Source of the DNA: Gordonia sp. OPL2
Lineage (GTDB): Bacteria > Actinomycetota > Actinomycetes > Mycobacteriales > Mycobacteriaceae
Direction: 5' to 3'
Length of the DNA: 64,000 nt
Assembly: GCF_003797825.1 (NCBI RefSeq)
Contig: NZ_RKME01000013.1
Location: 78,073-142,072 of the forward strand
In this document: in pieces, positions 52,860-61,550 of the stretch
How positions within the stretch are numbered: the stretch's first letter is position 1
Layout: each line of letters begins with the position of its first letter
Notes under the pieces: model-generated
Seen by the model: only the letters and a program-made list of their open reading frames with translations
What the model was told of the DNA's origin: nothing
The model's database searches: none
Program-made: the position numbers and the translations under genes

Positions 52860-53318
52860 TCAGTCCAGCAGTGCGGTCGCGACGGCGGCCACGCCCTCGC
52901 CCCGGCCGGTCATCCCCAGGCCGTCGGTGGTCGTCGCCGACACCGACACCGGTGCGCCGAGCGCCGCGCCGAGCACTCGCTGGGCGTCCTCGCGGCGGGG
53001 ACCGATCTTCGGCCGGTTGCCGATCACCTGGACGGCGGCGTTGACGATCGTGAGTCCTTCGGCGGCGACGAGCGTGCGGACATGTTCGAGCATGGCGACA
53101 CCGGAGACGCCCTCCCACTCGGGACGTCCCGTTCCGAAGACCGACCCGACATCGCCGAGGCCGGCGGCCGACAGCACCGCATCGCACAGGGCGTGGGCGC
53201 CGACGTCACCATCGGAATGCCCTTCACATCCGGGCGCGTCGGGGAAATTCAGACCGACCATCCAGCACGGCGTGCCGTCGACGACGCGGTGGGCGTCGCT
53301 GCCGATACCGACTCTCAT
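52860..53318 (-). CDS. ispF: 2-C-methyl-D-erythritol 2,4-cyclodiphosphate synthase
   Basis: 152 residues, the usual size. It closes the cyclic diphosphate in the non-mevalonate isoprenoid pathway. The metal-binding Asp8 and His10 (GIGSDAHRV), the [17 protein letters not shown] motif with the third ligand histidine, and [17 protein letters not shown] are present. It lies between ispD and cysS; the 180-base gap to ispD contains a repeat, so transcription may be split. Confidence 0.97.
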   Translation of the reverse strand: MRVGIGSDAHRVVDGTPCWMVGLNFPDAPGCEGHSDGDVGAHALCDAVLSAAGLGDVGSVFGTGRPEWEGVSGVAMLEHVRTLVAAEGLTIVNAAVQVIGNRPKIGPRREDAQRVLGAALGAPVSVSATTTDGLGMTGRGEGVAAVATALLD

Positions 53319-53360
53319 GGGTGGGGCTCCTGGGTGTCGATGGGGTCGGTGGGTCTCGAT

Positions 53361-53480
53361 GGTCTCGATACGCGCCGGACTCGCTGCGCTCGTGCGACGC
53401 TACTCGACCAACGGAGATGAACGCGCGACGCGCTCCACCAGCGGACGTCAACGCGCGACGCTGCTCGACCAGCGGAGTGC
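53361..53480. repeat. Partial GGTCTCGATACG repeat and tandem CGACCAGCGGA units between ispD and ispF
   Basis: GGTCTCGATACG at 53361 and GCTACTCGACCA at 53399 match the arms of the palindrome at 28034. They are followed by three short units of the type AACGCGCGACG...C-ACCAGCGGA, about 36 bases apart. This fills most of the 181-base gap between ispD and ispF. Confidence 0.65.
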
Positions 53481-53499
53481 GAACGCGCGGCCGGCAAAC

Positions 53500-54231
53500 C
53501 TACTCGGCCGACAGCGGCGACTTGGCGACGATGTCACGCGCGATCCGCAGGTCCCAGGGCGTGGTGATCTTCAGTGCCAGCGGATCGCCGGCGACGACGT
53601 GGACCGGGATACCGCAGCGCTCGGCCAGGCCGGCGTCGTCGGTGGCGAGCCCACCGGTGTCCGCGTGCGCTGCGAGGAGCGCGTCGCGGGTGAAGCCCTG
53701 CGGCGTCTGCACGGCACGCAGCAGGTCGCGGTCGACCGTCGCGGCGACCCGTTCGGTACCGCCGGCCGATCCCGGTTCGATCTGTTTGAGCGTGTCTGCG
53801 ACGGGCAGTCCGGGCACCACGGCGGGGTGACCGGAACGGACGGCCGCGACGACCCGCCCGAACACCGCGGACGGGGTCAGCGGTCGCGCGGCGTCATGGA
53901 CGAGCAGGATGTCCGCGGCGCTGCCGACAGCATCGATGCCGGCCCTGACCGAGTCCGATCGGTGGGCGCCGCCGGCGACGACGATCGCGTCGGGAACCAG
54001 CCTGCGAGCCCTGTCAACGAGATCGGCCGGAACGACGACGACGATGGTCGTCGCGACCGCGGCGTCGACGACGCCCGCGACGCAGACCTCCAGAATCGTT
54101 CGGCCGTGAAGGTCGACGAACGCCTTCGGCACCCGCTCACCGAGCCGGGTCCCCGACCCGGCGGCCGGGATGATCACGCCGACCGTCGCGCCGGCCCGGG
54201 CGATGTCCGGGTCGCCGATGGCAGTCACCAC
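53500..54231 (-). CDS. ispD: 2-C-methyl-D-erythritol 4-phosphate cytidylyltransferase
   Basis: 243 residues from the GTG at 54231 (a second GTG follows at 54228). It couples CTP to methylerythritol phosphate in isoprenoid synthesis. Motifs: the CTP-binding loop IIPAAGSGTRLGERVPKAFV, LLVHDAARPLTP and TPQGFTRDALL. It is seven bases downstream of carD, and the order carD-ispD-ispF-cysS-rlmB matches M. tuberculosis Rv3583c-Rv3579c, so it belongs to one leftward operon with carD in front. Confidence 0.96.
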   Translation of the reverse strand: MVTAIGDPDIARAGATVGVIIPAAGSGTRLGERVPKAFVDLHGRTILEVCVAGVVDAAVATTIVVVVPADLVDRARRLVPDAIVVAGGAHRSDSVRAGIDAVGSAADILLVHDAARPLTPSAVFGRVVAAVRSGHPAVVPGLPVADTLKQIEPGSAGGTERVAATVDRDLLRAVQTPQGFTRDALLAAHADTGGLATDDAGLAERCGIPVHVVAGDPLALKITTPWDLRIARDIVAKSPLSAE

Positions 54232-54238
54232 GAATGCG

Positions 54239-54727
54239 TCAGGACGCGGCGGCGAGGACCTCGTCGAGAATGCTGGTCGCCTTCTCGTCGTCGGTGTTCT
54301 GTGCCAGTGACAGTTCGTCGACGAGCACCCGACGTGCGCGGGTCAGCATGCGCTTCTCGCCTGCCGACAGACCGCGGTCCTGCTCGCGACGCCACAGGTC
54401 ACGAACGATCTCGGCGACCTTGATGATGTCGCCGGAGATGAGCTTCTCCTGGTTCGCCTTGAACCGGCGGGCCCAGTTGGTGGGTTCCTCCGTGTGCGGG
54501 GCGCGTAGCACCTGGAAAACCTGGTCGAGACCCTCTTCGCCGACGACGTCACGAACGCCGACGTACTCCAGCTTCGTCGAGGGGATCTGAACGGTCATGT
54601 CACCATCGGCAACTTTGAGAACGAGGTATTCGATCTGCTCACCCTTGATGGTCCGAGTCACGATGTCTTCGACCCGAGCAGCACCGTGATGTGGGTAGAC
54701 AACGGTGTCGCCAACTTTGAAATTCAA
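54239..54727 (-). CDS. carD: RNA polymerase-binding transcription factor CarD
   Basis: 162 residues. The N-terminal Tudor-like domain that binds RNA polymerase beta ([39 protein letters not shown]) and the helical C-terminal domain that contacts the -10 region ([44 protein letters not shown] in part) are complete. CarD stabilises open complexes and is essential in mycobacteria. The only in-frame start that keeps the conserved N-terminus is a TTG, preceded by GAAAGGGG nine bases upstream; use of this weak start may limit the level of the protein. It leads the ispD operon. Confidence 0.97.
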   Translation of the reverse strand: MNFKVGDTVVYPHHGAARVEDIVTRTIKGEQIEYLVLKVADGDMTVQIPSTKLEYVGVRDVVGEEGLDQVFQVLRAPHTEEPTNWARRFKANQEKLISGDIIKVAEIVRDLWRREQDRGLSAGEKRMLTRARRVLVDELSLAQNTDDEKATSILDEVLAAAS

Positions 54728-55034
54728 TGTTCCGTGCCCCTTTCGAGTAGAGCCAGTCTAGCACGGGCGTCCGAGAGCGCCCACCCAACGGTGCAGGTCA
54801 AGGCCATGAACGAGCGGCGAGCGCGCTGTCACCAGGGCCGGTGGACCAGCGTAAACACCCACTGTGATCGCCCTCGCAGCGGCGTCGCGCCATGCCCCGG
54901 ACACACTCCGCCGCACCAGGTTCGCGACACCAATCGGGCACCCGATCGGACTTTTGCCACCCATGCCCACTACGCTGCGTAGTGCAGGGTTCGCGACATG
55001 TGCGTGTCGGCCTTCGATGACCTGGGAGGAACGG
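54728..55034. promoter_or_regulatory. Divergent carD/lpqE promoter region with a 17-base palindrome
   Basis: A 307-base gene-free region between the divergent carD and lpqE genes. At 54968-54984 CACTACGCTGCGTAGTG is perfectly symmetrical with 8-bp arms. It is about 50 bases upstream of the lpqE start, a good position for an operator. No other strong signal and no gene was seen in the region. Confidence 0.45.
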
Positions 55035-55697
55035 GTGTCTGTGCTTCGGAAAACCGCTCGGCGTTCGGCTGTGCGTACGGTCAATGGACGTGCGATCGGA
55101 GGGCGGACGCTCAAGGCGGTCACGGTCGCCGCCTTCGGCATCGCACTCGCGCTCGGCAGCACCGCATGCGGCGCCGGCCAGATCTCACAGACCGCGAATC
55201 AGGAACCGGCGGTGAACGGCAACACCGCCAACGTCGGTTCGATGCAGCTGCGCAACGTGCAGATCATCTACCCCACCGACAAGGCCGACGAGGTGTTCGG
55301 CAACGGCGGCCCCTTCCAGGTGTCGTTCGTGATCAGCAACATCGACCCCGTGGAGAACGACCGTCTGCTCGGCATCGACGCCCCCAAGGGCGGTTCGGTG
55401 ACCCTCGCCGGCAACACCGAGATCCCGGCGGGGCAGGCACTGCGCGCGGGCAAGCCGATCGGACTGCTCGAGCCGGACGACATCAAGACGACCGACGAGG
55501 AGAAGCGCCTCACCGTCGTCCTGTCCAACGCGGGTGACTCCGTCGCACCGGGGCTCACCACGCCGCTGACATTCCGCTTCGAGAAGTCCGGCTCCATCAC
55601 GATGAACACCCCGGTCGACTCCGGCACCTACCTCATCCGGCAGGACAAGATCCGCCAGGCCGAGGAGCCCGCCGACGAGCACACCGGCGGCCACTGA
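55035..55697 (+). CDS. lpqE: LpqE-family lipoprotein
   Basis: About 220 residues from the GTG at 55035, which has GGAGGA five bases before. N-terminal basic segment, then a signal peptide ending in FGIALALGSTACGAG with a lipobox cysteine. The mature part is a beta-rich, immunoglobulin-like domain (LRNVQIIYPTDKADEVF, FVISNIDPVENDRLL, KRLTVVLSNAG, PLTFRFEKSGSITMNTPV). Position next to carD and radA matches Rv3584 (LpqE) of M. tuberculosis. Membrane-anchored; function unknown. Two hairpins follow its stop. Confidence 0.9.
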   Translation: MSVLRKTARRSAVRTVNGRAIGGRTLKAVTVAAFGIALALGSTACGAGQISQTANQEPAVNGNTANVGSMQLRNVQIIYPTDKADEVFGNGGPFQVSFVISNIDPVENDRLLGIDAPKGGSVTLAGNTEIPAGQALRAGKPIGLLEPDDIKTTDEEKRLTVVLSNAGDSVAPGLTTPLTFRFEKSGSITMNTPVDSGTYLIRQDKIRQAEEPADEHTGGH

Positions 55698-55703
55698 CCC
55701 ACC

Positions 55704-55796
55704 TGCGCGCTTCGCGCACAAGGCTTTTCCGATCCACCCCGATTGCAGAACACCACCTCGGTTTCGAACGAAGGTGATGTTTCGCAGTCGGGGTGG
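55704..55796 (+). terminator. Two hairpins between lpqE and radA
   Basis: A short hairpin TGCGCGCTTCGCGCA (55704-55718) is followed by a 25-bp inverted repeat with 21 matches (55734-55758 and 55772-55796; arms begin CCACCCCGA, loop 13 bases). The pair follows the lpqE stop by 6 bases and precedes radA by about 100, so it probably ends the lpqE transcript. Confidence 0.6.
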
Positions 55797-55893
55797 TTCT
55801 CGTCGGGGCGGTTCTCGGTTCGACTCTGCCGAGGACGCGTACCCGACCACCGGGATCGGACTCGCTGTCGGCGATGCCCAGTAGGGTGATCGC

Positions 55894-57276
55894 GTGGCCA
55901 AACCCAGATCCTCCTTCCGCTGCAGCGCCTGCGGACACTCGGTCGCCAAATGGGTTGGCCGCTGCCCCGACTGCGGCGAGTGGGGCACGGTCGACGAGGT
56001 CGCCGGCGTCGCGACCGGCACGCGCGGGGGCGGTCTCGGCGGGGTCGCGCCGACGAGCCCCGCCCGGCCGATCACGGAGATCGACGCGAACTCGTCGCTG
56101 GCCATCGCGACCGGCATCGGCGAACTCGACCGTGTACTCGGCCGCGGGGTGGTCCCGGGATCGGTGATCCTGCTGGCGGGTGAACCCGGCGTCGGCAAGT
56201 CGACGCTGCTGCTCGAGGCCGTCAAACACTGGGCCCGAGGTGGCCGCACTGCGCTCTACCTCACCGGCGAGGAATCGGCCGGGCAGGTGCGGATGCGCGC
56301 CGAACGCACCGACGCGGTGCACGAGAACGTCTATCTCGCAGCCGAATCCGACCTCGCCACCATTCTCGGTCACATCGACGCGGTGAACCCGACGCTGGTG
56401 ATCATGGACTCGGTGCAGACGGTCGTCGCCACCGGCACCGACGGTGTCACCGGTGGCGTGACGCAGATCAGGGCGGTCACCACCGCGCTGGTCTCGATGG
56501 CGAAGAACCGTGGGGTGGCGGTGATCCTGGTCGGCCACGTCACCAAGGACGGCGCGGTCGCCGGCCCACGCTCACTCGAACACCTCGTCGACGTCGTGCT
56601 GTCGTTCGAGGGGGACCGCCATTCGAGCCTCCGGATGATCCGCGGGATCAAGAACCGCTTCGGCGCCTCCGACGAGGTGGGCTGCTTCGAGCAGCGCGAC
56701 GACGGCATCCACGAGGTGCCCGATCCGTCGGGGATCTTCCTGCATCAGCGCGACGACGACGTCAGCGGATCGACCGCGATGGTCACGATGGACGGTAAAC
56801 GAGCACTCGTCGGCGAGGTGCAGGCGCTGGCCAACACGAGCTCGATGGCGATGCCGCGACGGGCGGTCTCCGGGGTGGACTCGGCACGGGTGGCGATGGT
56901 GATCGCGGTGCTGCAGAGCAGGCTCGGTCTGAAGCTGCACGATCAGGAGATCTATGTCTCGACCGTGGGCGGGATGCGTGTGACCGAACCGGCCGCCGAC
57001 CTCGCGCTCGCGCTGGCCATCGCCTCCACGTTCAACAATCGCCCGATCCCGTACAACACGGTGGCGATCGGCGAGGTGGGACTCGCCGGCGAGGTCCGCC
57101 GCGTGTCGGCGGTGGCGCGCCGCGTCGCGGAGGCGAAGCGACTCGGTTTCGCCCACGCGATCATCCCGGCCGGGACCGACGAGAAACTGCCGACGGGCAT
57201 CCGCGTCACCCGGGTGGACAACCTGGCCCAGGCCGTCGCCGCGGAGTCCCGAGACGTCGCCGACGCACCGTTCTGA
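55894..57276 (+). CDS. radA: DNA repair protein RadA/Sms
   Basis: 460 residues, GTG start. Zinc finger with four cysteines at 10, 13, 24 and 27, RecA-like ATPase with Walker A GEPGVGKS (96-103), VIMDSVQT (Walker B), the RadA-specific KNRFG motif (near residue 248) and the C-terminal Lon-protease-like domain (YVSTVGGMRVTEPAADLALALA). It promotes branch migration in recombination repair. It matches Rv3585 and precedes disA in the same orientation, with a hotdog gene on the other strand between them. Confidence 0.97.
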   Translation: MAKPRSSFRCSACGHSVAKWVGRCPDCGEWGTVDEVAGVATGTRGGGLGGVAPTSPARPITEIDANSSLAIATGIGELDRVLGRGVVPGSVILLAGEPGVGKSTLLLEAVKHWARGGRTALYLTGEESAGQVRMRAERTDAVHENVYLAAESDLATILGHIDAVNPTLVIMDSVQTVVATGTDGVTGGVTQIRAVTTALVSMAKNRGVAVILVGHVTKDGAVAGPRSLEHLVDVVLSFEGDRHSSLRMIRGIKNRFGASDEVGCFEQRDDGIHEVPDPSGIFLHQRDDDVSGSTAMVTMDGKRALVGEVQALANTSSMAMPRRAVSGVDSARVAMVIAVLQSRLGLKLHDQEIYVSTVGGMRVTEPAADLALALAIASTFNNRPIPYNTVAIGEVGLAGEVRRVSAVARRVAEAKRLGFAHAIIPAGTDEKLPTGIRVTRVDNLAQAVAAESRDVADAPF

Positions 57277-57323
57277 CGGACAACGCGGTGCGCCCGTGTC
57301 GCCCCGAGTCCGCGGACCAGGCG

Positions 57324-57872
57324 TCAGGGGCGCGACATCCGCTGCTTGTACTCGTCGGAGAGCTGACTCTTCTCGAGGTGATCGGCGAAATGTTCGCGCG
57401 CGTTGATCGAGACGAAGATCCCGTGGGCCACCGCGACGGGAGCGTCCGGGTCACCGATGTGCGCCGCCCCCTCGGTGTAGAGCTTGCGACGTTGCCGCCC
57501 GAGCAGAGTCGCGGTGAACTCCAATGTCGAGCCGATCGGGATGGGACGCAGATAGTCGACCTCGAGGTGCACCGTCACCGCCGACGGTCCGATCAGCAAC
57601 GGCGCCATCCCCATCACGTCGTCGAACGCCGTCGACAGCACACCGCCGTGGATGACACCCGGACCGCCCTCGAAGCGGGCTTCCACCGCCATCCGCGCGT
57701 GAATCGCGAAGTCCTCCCCCGCGTAGATCTCGAGATGCAGACCCTGCGCCGCCTCCTCGCCACATCCGTAACACAGCGGGTTGTGCATCCGCATGCGGCC
57801 GCCCGGCGGGACCGCCTTGGGATGGCGTTCCATCGGATCGAGGTCGGTGGGCACGACAAAACTGCTCTTCAC
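57324..57872 (-). CDS. PaaI-type hotdog thioesterase
   Basis: 182 residues. A hotdog fold with the PaaI-like helix [38 protein letters not shown] and a C-Y-G-C-G motif near residue 35 that may bind a metal or just structure the N-terminus. It probably hydrolyses an acyl-CoA. It is inserted on the opposite strand between radA and disA, its start 71 bases from disA, and is absent from the M. tuberculosis order, so it is lineage-specific. Confidence 0.85.
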   Translation of the reverse strand: MKSSFVVPTDLDPMERHPKAVPPGGRMRMHNPLCYGCGEEAAQGLHLEIYAGEDFAIHARMAVEARFEGGPGVIHGGVLSTAFDDVMGMAPLLIGPSAVTVHLEVDYLRPIPIGSTLEFTATLLGRQRRKLYTEGAAHIGDPDAPVAVAHGIFVSINAREHFADHLEKSQLSDEYKQRMSRP

Positions 57873-57943
57873 GTCCCGTTACCCTAGTCGGAGCACACCT
57901 GTACGCGGTGGGCGGACCACCTCGTACGAGCAGGAAGGCCGTG

Positions 57944-59026
57944 ATGGCGGAGATCGTCAGATCCGAACTCGCCAGGGAGACCCTGGCGCGAGTGGCACCG
58001 GGCAGTGGACTGCGCGACGGCCTCGAGCGAATCCTTCGTGGCGGCACCGGCGCGCTGATCGTCCTCGGACACGACTCCGACGTCGAGAAGATCTGCGACG
58101 GCGGCTTCCACCTCGATGTCGAGTTCGCCCCGACCCGGCTGCGCGAGCTCGCGAAAATGGATGGGGCGGTGGTCCTCTCGACCGACGGCAAGCGGATCGT
58201 CCGCGCCAATGTGCAGCTCGTCCCGGACCCGTCGATCCCGACCGAGGAGTCCGGCACCCGCCACCGCGCCGCCGAACGCACCGCCATCCAGACCGGTCAT
58301 CCGGTGATCTCGGTGAGCGCGTCGATGTCGATCGTCAGCGTGTACGTCGACGGCGCCCGTCGCGTCGTCGAGAGTCCGGATCCCATCCTCTCTCGCGCGA
58401 ACGTCGCGCTCGCCACGCTCGAGCGCTACAAGATGCGCCTCGACGAGGTGATCGCCGGCTTGTCTCGGGCCGAGATCGAGGACTTCGTGTTGCTACGCGA
58501 CGCGATGTCGACCGCACAACGGATGGAGATGGTCCGCCGCGTGTCCGTGGAGATCGAGGAGTACGTCCTCGAACTGGGCGTGAACGGACGTCAGGTCAGC
58601 CTGCAGCTCGAGGAACTGATCAGCGACAACGACACCATGCGCGAACTCCTGGTCCGCGACTACTACGCCAGCCCCGAGCCCGCCAGCACCGAGGAGGTGC
58701 GTCAGGCCCTCGAGACCATCGAGCAACTCTCCGACACCGACCTCCTCGATCTCACCTTGCTCGCCGGGGCGTTCGGCTATCCGACGACGATCGAGGCCCA
58801 GGACACCGCGATGAGTCCCCGCGGCTACCGTCTGCTCGCCCGGATCTCCCGCCTGCAGTTCGCCCACATCGACCGGCTGGTACGCAGTTTCGGCACGTTG
58901 CAGGCACTCCTCGCGACCAGCGCCGCCGACCTTCAGGCCATCGAGGGCATCGGTAGCATCTGGGCGCGCCACATCCGGGAGGGACTGTCCCGTCTCGCCG
59001 AGAGCAGCATCGAACGCTACGAGTAG
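57944..59026 (+). CDS. disA: Diadenylate cyclase DisA
   Basis: 360 residues from the ATG at 57944, preceded by AGGAAGG. The N-terminal cyclase domain has the DGA (73-75) and RHR (106-108) motifs that bind ATP and make c-di-AMP; the middle helical domain and the C-terminal helix-hairpin-helix ([18 protein letters not shown]) bind branched DNA. It scans the chromosome for damage and produces the second messenger. Same place as Rv3586. Its stop lies three bases from the stop of the convergent MFS gene, with no room for a separate terminator. Confidence 0.97.
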   Translation: MAEIVRSELARETLARVAPGSGLRDGLERILRGGTGALIVLGHDSDVEKICDGGFHLDVEFAPTRLRELAKMDGAVVLSTDGKRIVRANVQLVPDPSIPTEESGTRHRAAERTAIQTGHPVISVSASMSIVSVYVDGARRVVESPDPILSRANVALATLERYKMRLDEVIAGLSRAEIEDFVLLRDAMSTAQRMEMVRRVSVEIEEYVLELGVNGRQVSLQLEELISDNDTMRELLVRDYYASPEPASTEEVRQALETIEQLSDTDLLDLTLLAGAFGYPTTIEAQDTAMSPRGYRLLARISRLQFAHIDRLVRSFGTLQALLATSAADLQAIEGIGSIWARHIREGLSRLAESSIERYE

Positions 59027-59029
59027 GGA

Positions 59030-60292
59030 TCAGGCCGTGGCTGTCGACTCGGCGCCCTGGCCGACGACGTCGGCGGACGACGGTGTCCCGCGTCGGAGCC
59101 CGATCAGCACGAAGGGCGTCAGCAGGAGCAGCACCCCCGCGACGACGAGTGCGGCACGCGGTGAGGTGGCCGCGGCCAGCAGTCCGCCGAGTGCGGTGAC
59201 CGCAGCGATGCTGAGGCTGGTCGTGATCGACCACGATGTCAGCAGCCGTGTCAGGCGATCGGCAGGCGTCTGGCGTTGTCGGTAGGTGGCGAACACCGAG
59301 TTGAAGAGACTGCAGCACAGGATGAGTCCGAACTCGGTGATCATCACCACGGCCAGGCCACCGACGCCGGGCCCGACGAAGGCGAGGCCGATCGGCCAGC
59401 ATGCACGGGCAGTGCCGGCCCCGATGAGAATCCCGTGGGTCCCGAAGCGTGCGACCATGCGGCCGGCGCAGCGCGCGCCGATCAGACCGCCGAGGCAGGG
59501 CACGGAGAAGGCCAGACCGTACTGCCACGCGGAGAATCCGAGATCTCCGAGCATCAGCACGGCCAGGAGTGGCTCACCCGCCATGATCAGGCCGTTGACC
59601 GCGACGACGTTCACGAACAGAAGTCGCAGACGCCGATGCCCGATGATGTACCGCCATCCCTCGGCGAGATCCGCGAGCCGCGTCCGACCCGCGGGCCGCC
59701 CCGGCGGACAGGTCTCGGCATCACGTCCGATTGCCACGATCCCGCACGCGGAGAGCAGGTAGCTGACGGCGTCGGCACAGATGGTGACGACGGGACCGAC
59801 GAGCCCGACCATCGCACCACCGAGCGTCGGCCCGATCACCGTCGCCGACCACGTCGTCGACTCGAAGCGGCTGTTGGCCCGCAACAGGTCCGACGGCTCG
59901 ACGACATCCTTCACGAACGCACCGCTCGCCGCGCCGAACGCGATCTTCGACGCTGCGACGACGACCGACACCACGAGAAGCTGTCCGAAGGTCAGTGCAC
60001 CGAACGCGTAGGCGATCGGAAGCGTGGCCAACGCGCCGAAGCGGGTCAGGTCCATGGCGATCATGACCGGACGCTTCCGGCGGAATTCCACCCATGGGCC
60101 GATCGGCAGGGCGAGGAGGGCACCGACCGCGAGCCCGGCCGACGACAGTACGGCGACCTGGGCGGGCCCCTCGTGCAGGACCTGGACGGCCACGATCGCG
60201 AATGCACCGAATCCCAACCACGTGCCGTAGCTGCTCACGGCGAACGCCGCCCAGAGGAGTTCGAACGGGCGTCCGAGACCGCGGCGGACCAT
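59030..60292 (-). CDS. MFS transporter (probable drug/metabolite exporter)
   Basis: About 420 residues from the ATG at 60292 (GTG at 60295 also possible). Twelve hydrophobic segments; the loop after helix 2 has IGPWVEFRRKRPVMIAMDLTR, a divergent major-facilitator motif A. This is the MFS_3/EntS-like subgroup of exporters. Substrate unknown. It is transcribed toward disA and shares only three bases of spacer with it. Confidence 0.87.
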   Translation of the reverse strand: MVRRGLGRPFELLWAAFAVSSYGTWLGFGAFAIVAVQVLHEGPAQVAVLSSAGLAVGALLALPIGPWVEFRRKRPVMIAMDLTRFGALATLPIAYAFGALTFGQLLVVSVVVAASKIAFGAASGAFVKDVVEPSDLLRANSRFESTTWSATVIGPTLGGAMVGLVGPVVTICADAVSYLLSACGIVAIGRDAETCPPGRPAGRTRLADLAEGWRYIIGHRRLRLLFVNVVAVNGLIMAGEPLLAVLMLGDLGFSAWQYGLAFSVPCLGGLIGARCAGRMVARFGTHGILIGAGTARACWPIGLAFVGPGVGGLAVVMITEFGLILCCSLFNSVFATYRQRQTPADRLTRLLTSWSITTSLSIAAVTALGGLLAAATSPRAALVVAGVLLLLTPFVLIGLRRGTPSSADVVGQGAESTATA

Positions 60293-60380
60293 CACCGGTC
60301 GATGAAACGCCGTCGGTGGTCGGGTGGCAACGACTGCGATCCGGCGAGTCGCGGCGCGCCGGACGACGCGCCGAGGGAGG

Positions 60381-61550
60381 TCACCGTGCGGGCAGTGCCG
60401 CCTCGCTGTCCTCGCCCAGCCGCGGCGGCGCCGACCGATAGGTCGCAGGCGTCCCGGACAGCCGGATCGGGTTGGCCACCTGACGGATCGGACCGTCGCG
60501 GCGCGGGTCGTCGACCTCGACGACCGGGGTCAGCCCGAGACGCTCGGCGAGCGCGATCGCGTCGGCGATGTCGTTGAGCGGGCCACAGGGGACCCGCCGC
60601 GCCGTGAGTCTCTCGAACCAGGCGTCGGCGGTGTCGGTCGCGAGGACGTCGTCGAGGATCGACCCGAGGGCGACCCGGTTCGCGACCCGGGCATCGTTCG
60701 TGGCGAACCGCTCGTCGGCGGCCAGCTCCGCATGGCCGAGGACGTCGACGAGGGCCGCGAACTGCCGGTCGTTGCCGACCGCGAGCACGAGCGGACGATC
60801 CGCCGTCGCGAACACCTCATAGGGCGAGATGCTCGGATGCCGGTTGCCCATGGCTTGGGGTACCACGCCCGCGGCGACATAGGCCGACGTCTGGTTGACC
60901 AGCGCCGACAGCAGCGAGGACAGCAGATTGACCTCCACTCGCTGCCCTTCCCCGGTGCGGTCACGGTGTCGTAGTGCGGCCAGGATCCCCACCGCCGCAT
61001 GCAGCCCCGTGATGACGTCGACCATCGCGACACCGACCTTGGTCGGCGTCGCGGCGTCGGGGCCGGTGACGCTCATCAATCCCCCGACCGCCTGGATCAA
61101 CAGGTCGTAGCCGGGAAGCTGGTTGTCGCCGCCGAAGCCGGTGACCGAGCAGTAGACGATGTCGGGATTGATCTCCCGGACGTCGTCGTAGCCGAGGCCG
61201 AGTCGATCCATCGCACCGGGCAGGAAGTTCTCCACCACGACGTCGGCTCGTGCGACGAGTTCTCGGGCCGCGGAGAGACCGTCGTCGTCGGTGAGATCGA
61301 TTGCCACAGAACGCTTGTTGCGGTTGACCGACAGGAAGTAGGTCGACTCCCGGGTGCCGGTCTCACCGACCCACGGCGGTCCCCAGGCCCGTGTGTCGTC
61401 GCCGGAGCCGGGCCGTTCGACCTTGACGACCTCGGCACCGAGATCGGCGAGCAGCATCGTGGCATACGGCCCGGCGAGCACGCGTCCGAAGTCGGCGATC
61501 ACGAGACCGCCGAGCGCGCCGGCCGGATCGTCGCCGGACCGGTTGCTCAT
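60381..61550 (-). CDS. Family III CoA-transferase (CaiB/BaiF), probable glutarate CoA-transferase
   Basis: 389 residues. The CaiB/BaiF family signature: GLVIADFGRVLAGPYATMLLADLGAEVVKVERPGSGDDTRAWGPP shown in part (VLAGPYATMLLADLGAEVVK), VENFLPGAMDRLGLGYDDV with the expected catalytic Asp region, YCSVTGFGGD and GYDLLIQAVGGLMSVTG. It moves CoA between carboxylic acids. Its start overlaps the glutaryl-CoA dehydrogenase stop (ATGA), so a succinate-glutarate CoA-transferase role is the best inference. Confidence 0.9.
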   Translation of the reverse strand: MSNRSGDDPAGALGGLVIADFGRVLAGPYATMLLADLGAEVVKVERPGSGDDTRAWGPPWVGETGTRESTYFLSVNRNKRSVAIDLTDDDGLSAARELVARADVVVENFLPGAMDRLGLGYDDVREINPDIVYCSVTGFGGDNQLPGYDLLIQAVGGLMSVTGPDAATPTKVGVAMVDVITGLHAAVGILAALRHRDRTGEGQRVEVNLLSSLLSALVNQTSAYVAAGVVPQAMGNRHPSISPYEVFATADRPLVLAVGNDRQFAALVDVLGHAELAADERFATNDARVANRVALGSILDDVLATDTADAWFERLTARRVPCGPLNDIADAIALAERLGLTPVVEVDDPRRDGPIRQVANPIRLSGTPATYRSAPPRLGEDSEAALPAR

